A DNA stretch of 64,000 nucleotides. It comes from Micromonospora ferruginea (GTDB lineage Bacteria > Actinomycetota > Actinomycetes > Mycobacteriales > Micromonosporaceae). Below are positions 31,563 through 40,622 of the stretch, piece by piece (positions within the stretch are counted from its first letter, which is position 1; every line of letters begins with the position of its first letter). Position numbers and translations under genes: made by a program. The DNA lies in NCBI RefSeq assembly GCF_013694245.2, contig NZ_CP059322.2, positions 5,463,001 to 5,527,000 on the forward strand, written 5' to 3'. The notes under the pieces are model-generated. The model saw nothing but the letters and a program-made list of their open reading frames with translations. It did not search any database and was not told where the DNA came from.

Positions 31563-34500
31563 CACATCAAGCGGAGCTGGTGATCGCGCGGGCGGCGGGG
31601 CTCGGCGAAGCCGAGCCGGTCGAACAACGCCGGGTCGATCACGTCGAGGAACGGCGTCGGGCGGGTCTGGCGTTCCGAGCCGTGCCGGCTGCGCCGGGCG
31701 GTGTGGCTGACGTAGAGCCGGTCCTGCGCCCGGGTCAACCCGACGAAGAACAGCCGCCGCTCCTCGGCCACCGCGTCGTCGTCCGGCTCGCTGCCCGGCC
31801 AGCGCAGCGGCAACAGCCCGTCCTCGGCCCCGACCAGGAACACCACCGGGAACTCCAGGCCCTTGGCCGCGTGCAGGGTGAGCAGCGTGACCGCCTCGGC
31901 GCGCGGGTCCAGCGCGTCCACCTCGGCGCCGGTGGCGAGCTGGTTGAGGAACGACCCCAGGTCGTCGCCGCAGCGCCGGGCCAGCGGCGTGAGCAGGTCC
32001 ACGGCCGTGCGGACGTCCTCGGGGCGTACCGCGCCGGTGCCGTCGAGCGTCGGCACGGCGAAGCGTTCCGCCAGGATCCGGCCGGCCTCGCGCACCCGGG
32101 CGGTCAGGGAGCCGTCGAGGCCGGCGTGGCGCAGCTCGCGGGCGATCGCGGTGACGCCCGGCCGGTCGCGCAGCCGGTCGTGCGACCGCTTCTGCACCGG
32201 GATGTTCGCCCGGGCCAGCGCGTCCACGATCGGCGCGGCCTGGGAGTCGGTGCGGTAGAGCACGGCGATGTCGGAGAAGGACAACGAGGTCGCCCGCCCG
32301 TCGATCCGGCCCGAGTCGAGCGACCGGTGGGACAGGCCGCCGACCAGCTCGTCGACGGTACGCGCGACGAAGTCGGCCTCGTCGGAGACGGTGGTCGCGG
32401 CGTACCGGCCGACCAGCGGGGCCTCCGGGTCGAGCCGGGCCGGGTCGAGGCGGCGACCCCGGACCAGCGACGACGGCGCGATCGCCTGCACGGCGGCGGC
32501 CAGGATCGGCGCGGAGGAGCGGTAGTTGCGGTTCAGCCGGACCAGCCGGGCGTCGGTGAAGTCCTGCGAGAAACGCAGGAAGTAGCCGACGTCGGCGCCC
32601 CGGAACGAGTAGATCGCCTGGTCCGGGTCGCCGATCGCGCACAGGTTGCCGTTGGGTGGGCTGAGCAGTCGCAGCAGGTCGTACTGGACCGCGTCGACGT
32701 CCTGGTACTCGTCGACGAAGATCCATTTCCACCGCTCCCGGTAGTCGCGGACCAGCTTCCAGTCGCCCTTCAACAGCGCCACCGGCAGGGTGAGCAGCTC
32801 GTCCAGGTCCACCAGGTCCCGCTTGCGCAGCAACGCCACGTACCGCTCGTCGTCGTCGCCGGCCTCCGCGCGGGCCGCCGCCCGGTCGGTGTCGTCGGCG
32901 ATCCGGAAGTCCGCCGGCAGCCCGGCCGCCGCCGCGTTCTCCCGCAGCACGGTCAGGCCGAGCGCGTGGAAGGTGCCCACCGTGACGTCCTCGGCGACCG
33001 GCCCGAGCAGCCCGTCCAGGCGGTGCCGCAGCTCCTCGGCCGCCCGCCGGGTGAACGTGATCGCCAGGCACTGGTCCGGGAAGACGTTCAGCTCCGCGCA
33101 CAGGTAGGCGATCCGGTGCGTCAGCGTCCGGGTCTTGCCGGTGCCCGGGCCGGCCACGATGAGCAGCGGGCCACCCGGTGCCGACGCGGCCACCCGCTGC
33201 ATCGCGTCCAGCCGGTCCAGCAGGCCGGTGCCGACCTCCTCCATGCCGGCCAGCATCGGCTCGAACGGCTCGTGCGGGGAGGGCGGCGGCGCGAGCGGGG
33301 GCGCGGCCGGCTTCCGCTTCGGCTCCGGCCGCGCCTCCGCCGGGCGCTTGGCCTTCGGCTTCGGCGCCGGCTCCGCGGGCCGCCGCTGCGCCGGCACGGG
33401 TACGTCGAAGAGCGCGTCCTGCCCACCGCCACCCGAGGCGCCCAGTTCCGCCGGATCGAACAGCGTGATCACCCCGTACTCACCGTCGTAACCCGGCACC
33501 CGGCGCACCTCGCCGCGGCGCAGCCGGCCGATGCCCTCCGCGAGCAGTTCGCCGCCGACGCGACCGATCTCCTCCACCGGGGTACGGGTCAGGATCTCCA
33601 ACTCCGGGCCGAGCGCCGCGACCAACTCGTTGAGCTTGCCCTCGACCTTCTTCGACCGCGCGCCCACCCGGTTCAGCTCACCCAGGATCTCGGCCAGCGG
33701 CACCAGGTGGGCCACCTCGCGGGCGTGCGCCGGACGGTGCCCCGCCGGCCGGTCGGCCAGCGCCTCGACCCGGCTGAGCACGCCGACGGTCAGCGGCTTG
33801 CCGCACTCCGGGCAGCGACCGCCCGCCTCGCGGGTCCGCTCCGGCGACCAGTTCACCCCGCACAGCCGGTGCCCGTCGGCGTGGTACTTGCCCTCCTCCG
33901 GGAAGAACTCGACGGTGCCGGCCAGCCCGTCGCCGGTGCGCAGCGCCTCGCGGATGGAGAAGTAGTCGCGCGGCGCGGTGAGCACGGTCGCCTCCCGGCC
34001 CAGCGCCGGCGGCGAGTGGGCGTCCGAGTTCGACACCAACCGGTAGCGGTCCAGGCTGCCGACCCGCCAGTTCATCTCCGGGTCGGAGGAGAGCCCGGTC
34101 TCCACCGCGAAGATGTGCTCGGCCAGGTCGGCGTAGCAGTCGGCGATCGCGTCGAAGCCGGACTTCGAGCCGAGCGCGGAGAACCAGGGCGTCCAGATGT
34201 GCGCCGGCACCAGGTAGCCGTCCTCGCTGGCCTGCAGCGTGATCTCCAGCAGGTCGCGGGAGTCCAGCCCGAGGATCGGCCGGCCGTCCGAACCGAGGTT
34301 GCCGATCCGGCCCAGCGCGGCGTTGAACCGGCCCACCGCGTCCAGGTCCGGCAGGTAGATCAGGTGGTGCACCTTGCGGGTCCGGTCGTCCCGCTTGTAG
34401 ATGGTGGAGATCTCCACGCTGAGCATGAACCGGACCGGGTCCGCCTCCGCCTCGCTGGCCAGCCGGGGCGGCAGCCGCCGGGCGATGTCCCGTTCCGCCT

Positions 34501-34756
34501 CCGGTGACAGCCGGTAGAGACCGGGCTCGGCCGGGTGCAGCGTCTCGCGCAGGTGGTCGTACCAGGCGGGGTGGGTGAAGTCGCCGGTGCCGAGCACCCC
34601 GATGCCCTTGCGCCGGGCCCACCAGCCGAGGTTCGGCAGGGTCAGGTCACGGCTGCACGCCCGCGAGTATTTCGAGTGGATGTGCAGATCCGCGACGTAG
34701 GGCGGGGAGCCACCGGGGGGTGCGGCACTGAACGGAGGCACGCCGCATCCTGTCAC
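31562..34756 (-). CDS. EndoQ-like nuclease fused to UvrD/Rep helicase
   Basis: A 1064-residue two-part protein. Residues 20-440 resemble endonuclease Q/TIGR00375: a PHP-type metal site with DLHIHSKYSRACSRDL (about 23-38) and GTGDFTHP (56-63), VSNSDAHSPPALGRE, and a zinc-ribbon region with CGVNW near 297 and CPECG near 316. A basic Pro-rich linker (about 440-510) joins a superfamily 1 helicase with AGPGTGKTRT (about 534), AITFTRRAAEEL, FVDEYQDVDAVQ (about 680), LNRNYRSS and LTLHAAKGLEFPVVF. EndoQ nicks next to deaminated bases in archaea and some bacteria, so the fusion suggests incision coupled to unwinding. Both parts look intact; activity is inferred. Confidence 0.88.
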   Translation of the reverse strand: MTGCGVPPFSAAPPGGSPPYVADLHIHSKYSRACSRDLTLPNLGWWARRKGIGVLGTGDFTHPAWYDHLRETLHPAEPGLYRLSPEAERDIARRLPPRLASEAEADPVRFMLSVEISTIYKRDDRTRKVHHLIYLPDLDAVGRFNAALGRIGNLGSDGRPILGLDSRDLLEITLQASEDGYLVPAHIWTPWFSALGSKSGFDAIADCYADLAEHIFAVETGLSSDPEMNWRVGSLDRYRLVSNSDAHSPPALGREATVLTAPRDYFSIREALRTGDGLAGTVEFFPEEGKYHADGHRLCGVNWSPERTREAGGRCPECGKPLTVGVLSRVEALADRPAGHRPAHAREVAHLVPLAEILGELNRVGARSKKVEGKLNELVAALGPELEILTRTPVEEIGRVGGELLAEGIGRLRRGEVRRVPGYDGEYGVITLFDPAELGASGGGGQDALFDVPVPAQRRPAEPAPKPKAKRPAEARPEPKRKPAAPPLAPPPSPHEPFEPMLAGMEEVGTGLLDRLDAMQRVAASAPGGPLLIVAGPGTGKTRTLTHRIAYLCAELNVFPDQCLAITFTRRAAEELRHRLDGLLGPVAEDVTVGTFHALGLTVLRENAAAAGLPADFRIADDTDRAAARAEAGDDDERYVALLRKRDLVDLDELLTLPVALLKGDWKLVRDYRERWKWIFVDEYQDVDAVQYDLLRLLSPPNGNLCAIGDPDQAIYSFRGADVGYFLRFSQDFTDARLVRLNRNYRSSAPILAAAVQAIAPSSLVRGRRLDPARLDPEAPLVGRYAATTVSDEADFVARTVDELVGGLSHRSLDSGRIDGRATSLSFSDIAVLYRTDSQAAPIVDALARANIPVQKRSHDRLRDRPGVTAIARELRHAGLDGSLTARVREAGRILAERFAVPTLDGTGAVRPEDVRTAVDLLTPLARRCGDDLGSFLNQLATGAEVDALDPRAEAVTLLTLHAAKGLEFPVVFLVGAEDGLLPLRWPGSEPDDDAVAEERRLFFVGLTRAQDRLYVSHTARRSRHGSERQTRPTPFLDVIDPALFDRLGFAEPRRPRDHQLRLM

Positions 34757-34835
34757 GTCCGGTTGCCTACCCGCCCGCCGCCACGCGTACGCGTGACCTG
34801 AGCAATGCGGTGCTGGACGCGGCGGCCCTGGCGCG

Positions 34836-36182
34836 CTATGGGGCGCGCAACTCCACCAGCGTCACCTGCGGCGGAGCGCCGACCCGCACCGGCGGGCCCC
34901 AGAAGCCGGCGCCGTTGGTGACGTAGACCTTGGTGCCGTCCACCTCGCCCAGACCGGAGACCACCGGCTGCTGGAGCTTCACCGCCAGGTTGAACGGCAC
35001 CATCTGGCCGCCGTGGGTGTGCCCGGACAGTTGGAGGTCGACGCCGAACTTCGCCGCCTCGTGCGCGGCCACCGGCTGGTGGGCCAACAGCACCACCGGG
35101 CGGCTCGGGTCGCGGTCGGCGAGCGCGGCGGCGTAGTCGGCCGGCCCGGCCAGCCCGGTGCCGGCGGCGGTCACGTCGTTGACGCCGGCCAGGTCGAGCA
35201 CCCCGCCCCGGGCCCGGATCTCCTGCCGCTCGTTCTGCAGCACCCGCAGGCCGAGCCGATCCACCTCGCGGACCCACTCCTCGACGCCGGAATAGTATTC
35301 GTGGTTGCCGGTGACGAAGAAGCTGCCGTAGCGGGAGCGCAGGTCGCGCAGCGGCTCCGCCGCCGCGCCCAACTCGGCCACCGAGCCGTCCACCAGGTCG
35401 CCGACGACCGCCACCAGGTCGGCGTCCAGCCGATTGATCATCGCGACGATCCGCTCGGTGTGCGCCCGGCCGCGCAGCGGCCCGAGGTGGATGTCGGAGA
35501 CGGTGGCGATCCGCAGCCCGTCCATGCTCCGGGGCAGCTTGGCCAGCGGGATGCGGACCCGGTCCAGCCGGGGCGGCCCCATCGCGGTGCGGACGCCGTA
35601 GCCGGTCACGCCGGCGGCCGTCAGCCCGGCGAAGATCGCCGCGCCGCGTGCGAGCAGCAGCCGGCGGGACGGGTCGTGGTCCGTCGGCCCGGCTGGCGGC
35701 GTGGTGGCGGTGTGGCGCACCGCGGGCGCGTCAGCGGCGTCGCCGACCGGTCGGGTGTCGTCCGCGTCGCCGGTCGACGGCGGGTCGGTGGCGTCCGTCG
35801 GCGGGGACGCGGTGCCGGCGGAGGTGCCGGCGCCGACCAGCGCCGGTTCGGGCTCCGGCCCGGTGGTCGTGGCCGACCGGGCCCGCCGGCGCAGCACCAG
35901 CCGGGCCACCGCGAGCGGCACCTCCAGCACCAGCAGCAACACCAGCAGGTAGAACATCAGGGCCAGCCAGAGGTAGCCCGGCCAGGCCAGCCAGTAGAAG
36001 CCGTTCTGCGTGCCGGCCATGGTGGCCGGCACGAGCAACGCGAGCAGGACCGCCACCACCGCGCCGGCCCGGCGCCGACGCCCGGGGCGGGTGGTGTCCC
36101 GGACCATCCGCTTCCACAGGTAGAAGTGGATCAGGCCGATGACGAGCACGACGAAACCCACGAATGTCGCCATCGCCAGCAC
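34836..36182 (-). CDS. Membrane-anchored metallophosphoesterase
   Basis: A 448-residue protein with four N-terminal membrane helices, a Thr/Pro/Asp-rich linker (about 105-165), a twin-Arg-like SRRLLLARGAAIF helix, and a calcineurin-like domain. Metal-site motifs appear in order: VSDIHLG, VVGDLVDG, VTGNHEYY, LLAHQP and SGHTHGGQ, all intact. YkuE-like relatives hydrolyse phospholipid or UDP-sugar-lipid headgroups, but the substrate here is unknown. GTG 36182 is favoured by GGGAGG 6 nt upstream; ATG 36173 is the alternative. Only 11 bp separate it from moaD, so it is probably the last gene of that operon. Confidence 0.87.
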   Translation of the reverse strand: MLAMATFVGFVVLVIGLIHFYLWKRMVRDTTRPGRRRRAGAVVAVLLALLVPATMAGTQNGFYWLAWPGYLWLALMFYLLVLLLVLEVPLAVARLVLRRRARSATTTGPEPEPALVGAGTSAGTASPPTDATDPPSTGDADDTRPVGDAADAPAVRHTATTPPAGPTDHDPSRRLLLARGAAIFAGLTAAGVTGYGVRTAMGPPRLDRVRIPLAKLPRSMDGLRIATVSDIHLGPLRGRAHTERIVAMINRLDADLVAVVGDLVDGSVAELGAAAEPLRDLRSRYGSFFVTGNHEYYSGVEEWVREVDRLGLRVLQNERQEIRARGGVLDLAGVNDVTAAGTGLAGPADYAAALADRDPSRPVVLLAHQPVAAHEAAKFGVDLQLSGHTHGGQMVPFNLAVKLQQPVVSGLGEVDGTKVYVTNGAGFWGPPVRVGAPPQVTLVELRAP

Positions 36183-36193
36183 GTCGGCCTCCC

Positions 36194-36445
36194 TCAGCCG
36201 CCCGCGAAGGGTGGCAGCACGTCCACCGTCACCCCGGCCGGCAACGGTGTCCGACGATCATGACAAGCCACGCCGTCGACCAGGAAACTCGCCGCCTTGA
36301 GCACCACGGCCAGTCGCTCCCCGTGCCGCGCGGCGAGGTCGTCCAGGAGTTCGTCGAGCGACCGGCCGGCGGATGCGGTCTCCTCGGCGCGACCGGCGGC
36401 GGCCCGCGCCCCGGCGAAGTAGCGGACGGTCAGCTCCACCGTCAT
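36194..36445 (-). CDS. moaD: Molybdopterin synthase sulfur carrier subunit
   Basis: An 83-residue ubiquitin-fold protein that ends PPFAGG; the C-terminal Gly-Gly is adenylated and thiocarboxylated, then donates sulfur in the MoaE active site. The opening VELTVRYFAGARAAAG and VDGVACHDRRTPL fit the family. The ATG overlaps the moaA stop (ATGA). Its partner moaE lies in the cluster at 22-24.7 kb. Confidence 0.93.
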   Translation of the reverse strand: MTVELTVRYFAGARAAAGRAEETASAGRSLDELLDDLAARHGERLAVVLKAASFLVDGVACHDRRTPLPAGVTVDVLPPFAGG

Positions 36446-37458
36446 CCTCCGATCGCCGACATCGGCCGGACGGGCTGCAGGAAGGTCGGGTCGTCGATGC
36501 CGTGCCCGGCGCGCTTGCCCCACATCGCGGCGCGCCAGCGACGGGCCAGCTCCTCGTCGTCGGCGCCGGCCCGCAACGCGGCCCGCAGGTCGGACTCGTC
36601 GGTCGCGAAGAGGCAGTTGCGCACCTGGCCGTCGGCGGTGAGCCGGGTGCGGTCGCAGTCGCCGCAGAACGGCCGGGTCACGCTGCCGATCACCCCGACC
36701 CGGGCCGGCCCGCCGTCCACCAGCCAGGTCTCGGCCGGCGCGGCGCCCCGCTCGGTCGGGTCCGCCCGCAACGCGAACTCGGCGCGCAGGGCGGCCAGGA
36801 TCTCGTCGGCGGTGACCATCGTCGACCGGTCCCAGCCGTGCTGGGCGTCCAGCGGCATCTGCTCGATGAACCGCAGCTCGTAGCCGTGGGCCAGGGCGAA
36901 CCGCAGCAGCTCCGGCGCCTCGTCGTCGTTGACGCCGCGCATCAGCACCGCGTTGATCTTCACCGGGGTGAGCCCGGCGGACGCCGCGCCGGCCAACCCG
37001 GCGAGCACGTCGTCGTGCCGGTCCCGCCGGGTCAGGGCGGCGAACCGGTCCCGGTCGAGCGTGTCCAGCGAGACGTTCACCCGGTCCAGCCCGGCCGCGC
37101 GCAGCGCGGGCGCGAGGCGGGCCAGGCCGATGCCATTGGTGGTCAGCGAGATGCGCGGCCGGGGCGACAGCGCGGCCACGGCCGCCACGATGCCGGGCAG
37201 GCCGGGCCGGATCAGCGGCTCGCCGCCGGTGAAACGCACCTCGGTGATGCCGAGCCGGCGCACCGCGACGCCGACCAGGCGGACGATCTCGTCGTCGGTG
37301 AGCAGTTGCGGCCCGGCCAGCCAGGGCAGGCCCTCGGCCGGCATGCAGTAGGTGCAGCGCAGGTTGCACTTGTCGGTCAGCGAGACCCGCAGGTCCCGGG
37401 CGACGCGACCGTAGCGGTCGGCGAGGGGCCCGTCGGCCGTCGTCCGGGAGGCGGTCAT
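36442..37458 (-). CDS. moaA: GTP 3',8-cyclase MoaA
   Basis: A 338-residue radical SAM enzyme that starts molybdenum-cofactor synthesis from GTP. The N-terminal [4Fe-4S] motif is CNLRCTYC (about 30-37). VRFTGGEPLIRPGL and TTNGIGLARLA bind SAM. The second cluster is formed by CGDCDRTRLTADGQVRNC. The protein ends with Gly-Gly, needed for the activating C-terminal tail. All key residues are present. It is coupled to moaD downstream and to the kinase-like gene upstream through two ATGA overlaps. Confidence 0.96.
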   Translation of the reverse strand: MTASRTTADGPLADRYGRVARDLRVSLTDKCNLRCTYCMPAEGLPWLAGPQLLTDDEIVRLVGVAVRRLGITEVRFTGGEPLIRPGLPGIVAAVAALSPRPRISLTTNGIGLARLAPALRAAGLDRVNVSLDTLDRDRFAALTRRDRHDDVLAGLAGAASAGLTPVKINAVLMRGVNDDEAPELLRFALAHGYELRFIEQMPLDAQHGWDRSTMVTADEILAALRAEFALRADPTERGAAPAETWLVDGGPARVGVIGSVTRPFCGDCDRTRLTADGQVRNCLFATDESDLRAALRAGADDEELARRWRAAMWGKRAGHGIDDPTFLQPVRPMSAIGG

Positions 37459-38369
37459 TGCTCGACCGTAGCGCGTCCGGGGGCCCGGAGCGCGGCCCGT
37501 GCGGCGGAGGACACCGCCTCCGCGTACGCCTCGCCGAAGAGCGCGGTGTGCACCAGCAGCAGGTGCAGTTGGTGCAGCGGCACCCGCTCGCGCCAACCGT
37601 CGGCCAACGGCCACGCCTCCCGGTAGGCGGCGAGGATCCGGTCCAGGTGCGGCGGGCCGCCGAAGAGCGCGAGCTGGGCCAGGTCGGTCTCGCGGTGGCC
37701 GCCGTGTGCCGCCGGGTCGACCAGCCAGACCCGGCCGTCGGCGCCCCAGAGCAGGTTGCCGGACCAGAGGTCGCCGTGCACCCGGGACGGCGGCTCGTCG
37801 CCGCCGAACTCGCCGACCCGGTTGACCACCTGCTCGACCAGCGCCGCGGTGGCCCCGGTGAGCGCGCCGCGGTCGACCGACGCCCGCAGGTGCGGCAGCA
37901 GCCGTCGCCTGGCGAACCAGCTCGACCACGGCCCCTCCTCGGGCGTGTTGTCCTGCGGGAGCGCGCCGATGAACCCGGTCCACTCCGCGCCGAACGCCTG
38001 CGCGCCGGCCCGGTGCAGCCCGGCCAGCCCGCGACCGAACGCCTCGGCCGCCTCCGGCCCCGGCTCGCCCGGCTCCACCCAGGCGAGCGCCAGCAGCTCC
38101 GGCAGCGCGACGAGCACCTCGGGCACCGGCACCACGTCGGCGTCGCGCAGCCACCGCAGGCCGGCCGCCTCGGTGGTGAAGAAGCCGTCGGGCGCGGGCC
38201 GCGCCGCCCGTTCCGGCCAGCTCTTGGTGAAGACGGAGTGCCCGTCGTCCAGGGTGAGCCGGGACGCGGTGCAGATGTCACCACCGGAGACCGGTGTCTC
38301 CCGGATCCGCTGGTGGGTCAGGAAGGTCGGCAGGTGCTCCGGGTGTGCCCGCAGGTACGCCAGGTCCAT
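37455..38369 (-). CDS. Fructosamine kinase family protein
   Basis: A 304-residue protein-kinase-fold enzyme of the fructosamine/ketosamine-3-kinase family, which phosphorylates sugar adducts on proteins and so promotes their removal. The nucleotide-binding lobe has SGGDICTASRLTLDDG and VFTKSW; the catalytic loop is VHGDLWSGNLLWG (about 190-202) and the metal motif LVDPAAHGGHRETDLA follows. The ATG is followed by a good match to the family start, and TACCTT lies 6 nt upstream. The stop overlaps moaA, which makes it the head of a molybdenum-cofactor operon; the reason is not obvious. Confidence 0.88.
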   Translation of the reverse strand: MDLAYLRAHPEHLPTFLTHQRIRETPVSGGDICTASRLTLDDGHSVFTKSWPERAARPAPDGFFTTEAAGLRWLRDADVVPVPEVLVALPELLALAWVEPGEPGPEAAEAFGRGLAGLHRAGAQAFGAEWTGFIGALPQDNTPEEGPWSSWFARRRLLPHLRASVDRGALTGATAALVEQVVNRVGEFGGDEPPSRVHGDLWSGNLLWGADGRVWLVDPAAHGGHRETDLAQLALFGGPPHLDRILAAYREAWPLADGWRERVPLHQLHLLLVHTALFGEAYAEAVSSAARAALRAPGRATVEQ

Positions 38370-38375
38370 GTCCGC

Positions 38376-38381
38376 AAGGTA
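38376..38381 (-). promoter_or_regulatory. Candidate -10 element, leaderless kinase-moaA-moaD operon
   Basis: TACCTT on the minus strand, 6 nt before ATG 38369. The remaining intergenic DNA to 38530 holds an imperfect tandem CGATCGTCGC and no gene. Confidence 0.45.
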
Positions 38382-38530
38382 GTCGGTGGCTGGGACATCC
38401 GGGGCCCGGCTCGTACCGCGATCGTCGCCGATCGTCGCCCACCTGGACCGATACGCTGCGTGCTTGTGGACAGACCGCGTGTCGTCCACAGGGCCCCCCG
38501 GCGCGGCCGGCCGCCCCGCAGGCTCCCGGC

Positions 38531-39586
38531 ATGAACTCGACCGAGCCGCCCCGCCTCTCCGTCCGCTCGCCGGCCGACCTCGTCGCCGCCGTGCCCTACC
38601 TGCTCGGCTTCCACCCCGCCGACAGTGTCGTGGTGGTGGCGGTGCGGGGTCGGCGCGTGGTCTTCGCCGCCCGGGGCGACCTGCCCGAACCGGGCACCGA
38701 CCCCGGCCCGGCGGCCCGGCACCTGGCCCAGGTGGTGGCGCGGCAGGACGCGGACGCCGCGACGGTCGTCGGCTACGGGCCGGCCGCCCGGGTCACCGGC
38801 GCGGTGGACGCGGTCGGCGGCGCGCTGGACGCGGCCGGGCTGGTCGTCCTCGACGCGCTCCGGGTGACCGACGGTCGCTGGTGGTCCTACCTCTGCGACG
38901 AGCCGGCGTGCTGTCCGGCCGACGGCACCCCGTACGACCCGGCGGCCAGCCAGGTCAGCGCGGCGGCCGTCTTCGCCGGTCAGGTCGCCCTGCCCGACCG
39001 CGCCGCGCTGGCCGCCCAGGTGTCGCCGCTCGACGGCCCGGTCCGGCTCGCGATGCGGCGGGCCACCGGGCGGGCGCGACACCGACTGGCCGCCCTCACC
39101 GGCGCGCCGCCCGACGCCGTCCCGTCCGGGCACCCGGGCGAGGAGGGCCGGACCGTGCGTTCGGCCGGCACCGCTGCGGTGCGGGCCGCGTTCCGCCGGC
39201 AGCGGCGCGGCGAACGGCTGGACGACGACGAGGTGGCCTGGCTGACCGTGCTTCTGACCCGGGTCGCGGTCCGAGACCACGCCTGGTCCCGGACCGACGG
39301 CCGGGACGTCGACATCAGTCTCTGGACCGACGTCTTCCGCCGGGCCGAGCCGGACCTGACCGCGGCGCCCGGCACGCTGCTCTCGTTCGCCGCCTGGCGG
39401 GCCGGGCACGGCGCGCTGGCCGCCGTCGCCCTGGAGCGGGTGCTCGCGGCCCATCCGGAATACCCGCTCGCGGTGCTCCTCGACGACGCGCTCCGCCGAG
39501 GCGTGCCCCCGGCCGAGCTGGACGGCTGGCCCGGGAGCGCCGGTGGAAGCGTGCTGCGCCGGCGGCGACGTCGCCCGCCCCGCTGA
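38531..39586 (+). CDS. DUF4192 domain protein
   Basis: A 351-residue soluble protein of the actinobacterial DUF4192 family. The N-terminus has RSPADLVAAVPYLLGFHPADSVVVVAV, which is the family hallmark. The middle contains a CDEPACCPADGTPYDP loop with three Cys. The C-terminal part is helical and contains LLSFAAWRAGHGALAAVALE and a repeat-like AHPEYPLAVLLDDALRRG. No function is known. A longer in-frame extension to 38294 lacks coding character. Confidence 0.82.
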   Translation: MNSTEPPRLSVRSPADLVAAVPYLLGFHPADSVVVVAVRGRRVVFAARGDLPEPGTDPGPAARHLAQVVARQDADAATVVGYGPAARVTGAVDAVGGALDAAGLVVLDALRVTDGRWWSYLCDEPACCPADGTPYDPAASQVSAAAVFAGQVALPDRAALAAQVSPLDGPVRLAMRRATGRARHRLAALTGAPPDAVPSGHPGEEGRTVRSAGTAAVRAAFRRQRRGERLDDDEVAWLTVLLTRVAVRDHAWSRTDGRDVDISLWTDVFRRAEPDLTAAPGTLLSFAAWRAGHGALAAVALERVLAAHPEYPLAVLLDDALRRGVPPAELDGWPGSAGGSVLRRRRRRPPR

Positions 39587-39659
39587 GCAGCGCTCGCGCA
39601 CCGCCGGGCCGTGCACCGCCGGGCCGAGCCGGCCCGTGCACCGCCGGGCCGCGGATGGG

Positions 39660-40514
39660 TCAGCCGGGCACGCGCTGCGTGCCGGTGTAGACGTTCATGG
39701 TCGGGCCGCGCAGGAAGCCGACGAGCGTCATCCCGGCCTCCTCGGCCAGTTCGGCGGCGAGCGTGCTGGGCGCGGAGACGGCGGCCAGCAGCGGCACCCC
39801 GGCCATCCACGCCTTCTGGGTGAGTTCGAAACTGGCCCGGCCGGAGACCAGCAGCACGTGACCGGCCAGCGGCAGCCGGTCGGCGCGGGCGGCCCAGCCG
39901 ATCACCTTGTCCACCGCGTTGTGCCGGCCGACGTCCTCCCGCAGCACCAGCAGCTCGCCGTCCGCGTCGAACAGTCCGGCCGCGTGCAGGCCGCCGGTGC
40001 GGTCGAAGGCACGCTGCGCGGCGCGCAGCCGGTCCGGCAGCGCGGCCAGCAGTTCGGCGGTGACCTCCAGCGGGTCCTCCCGCACGGCGAACCGGGAGCG
40101 GGTGCGCACCGATTCGATGCTCGCCTTGCCGCACACCCCGCACGAGCTGGTGGTGTAGAAGTTCCGGGCCGGGTCGGTCGTCGGCTCCGGCACGCCGGGG
40201 GAGAGCACCACGTCGACCACGTTGTAGGTGTTGGGGGTGTCCGCCCCGGCGCAGAGCTGCGCGGTGTGCACGTCCTCGGCCGACCGGATCAGTCCCTCGG
40301 TGAGCAGGAAGCCGATCGCCAGGTCCAGGTCGTCGCCCGGGGTCCGCATGGTCACCGCGAGCGGCCGGCGCCGGCCGGGGCCGGCCGGTCCGACCCGGAT
40401 CTCCAGGGGCTCCTCCACGGCCAGGGTGTCCTGCCGGCGGACCCGGGTCCGCCGGTCGCCGGTCGCCCCCAGGTCGATCCGGAGCACGCTTCGCCGGTCT
40501 GTCGCCCGTCCCAT
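39660..40514 (-). CDS. fdhD: Formate dehydrogenase accessory sulfurtransferase FdhD
   Basis: A 284-residue FdhD, which carries persulfide sulfur from a cysteine desulfurase to the molybdenum cofactor of formate dehydrogenase. The mobile loop SSCGVCGKASIE has both Cys. LLREDVGRHNAVDKVIG-type sequence, GRASFELTQKAWMAGVPLL and SAPSTLAAELAEEAGM are family signatures. No formate dehydrogenase gene is in the window. ATG 40514 was chosen because upstream sequence has no coding features. It is divergent from mobA. Confidence 0.95.
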   Translation of the reverse strand: MGRATDRRSVLRIDLGATGDRRTRVRRQDTLAVEEPLEIRVGPAGPGRRRPLAVTMRTPGDDLDLAIGFLLTEGLIRSAEDVHTAQLCAGADTPNTYNVVDVVLSPGVPEPTTDPARNFYTTSSCGVCGKASIESVRTRSRFAVREDPLEVTAELLAALPDRLRAAQRAFDRTGGLHAAGLFDADGELLVLREDVGRHNAVDKVIGWAARADRLPLAGHVLLVSGRASFELTQKAWMAGVPLLAAVSAPSTLAAELAEEAGMTLVGFLRGPTMNVYTGTQRVPG

Positions 40515-40610
40515 GCCGTCATCCTCTCCCGCACCCGCCCCACCCGCACTCCCACCTCCACTCACCGACCGGCGAACCGGCGGGGGCGGTCCGGTGGGCG
40601 GGGGCCTGGG

Positions 40611-40616
40611 TAGGGT
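40611..40616 (+). promoter_or_regulatory. Candidate -10 element, leaderless mobA
   Basis: TAGGGT 6 nt before GTG 40623, in the divergent fdhD-mobA gap. Confidence 0.55.
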
Positions 40617-40622
40617 GAGGCG

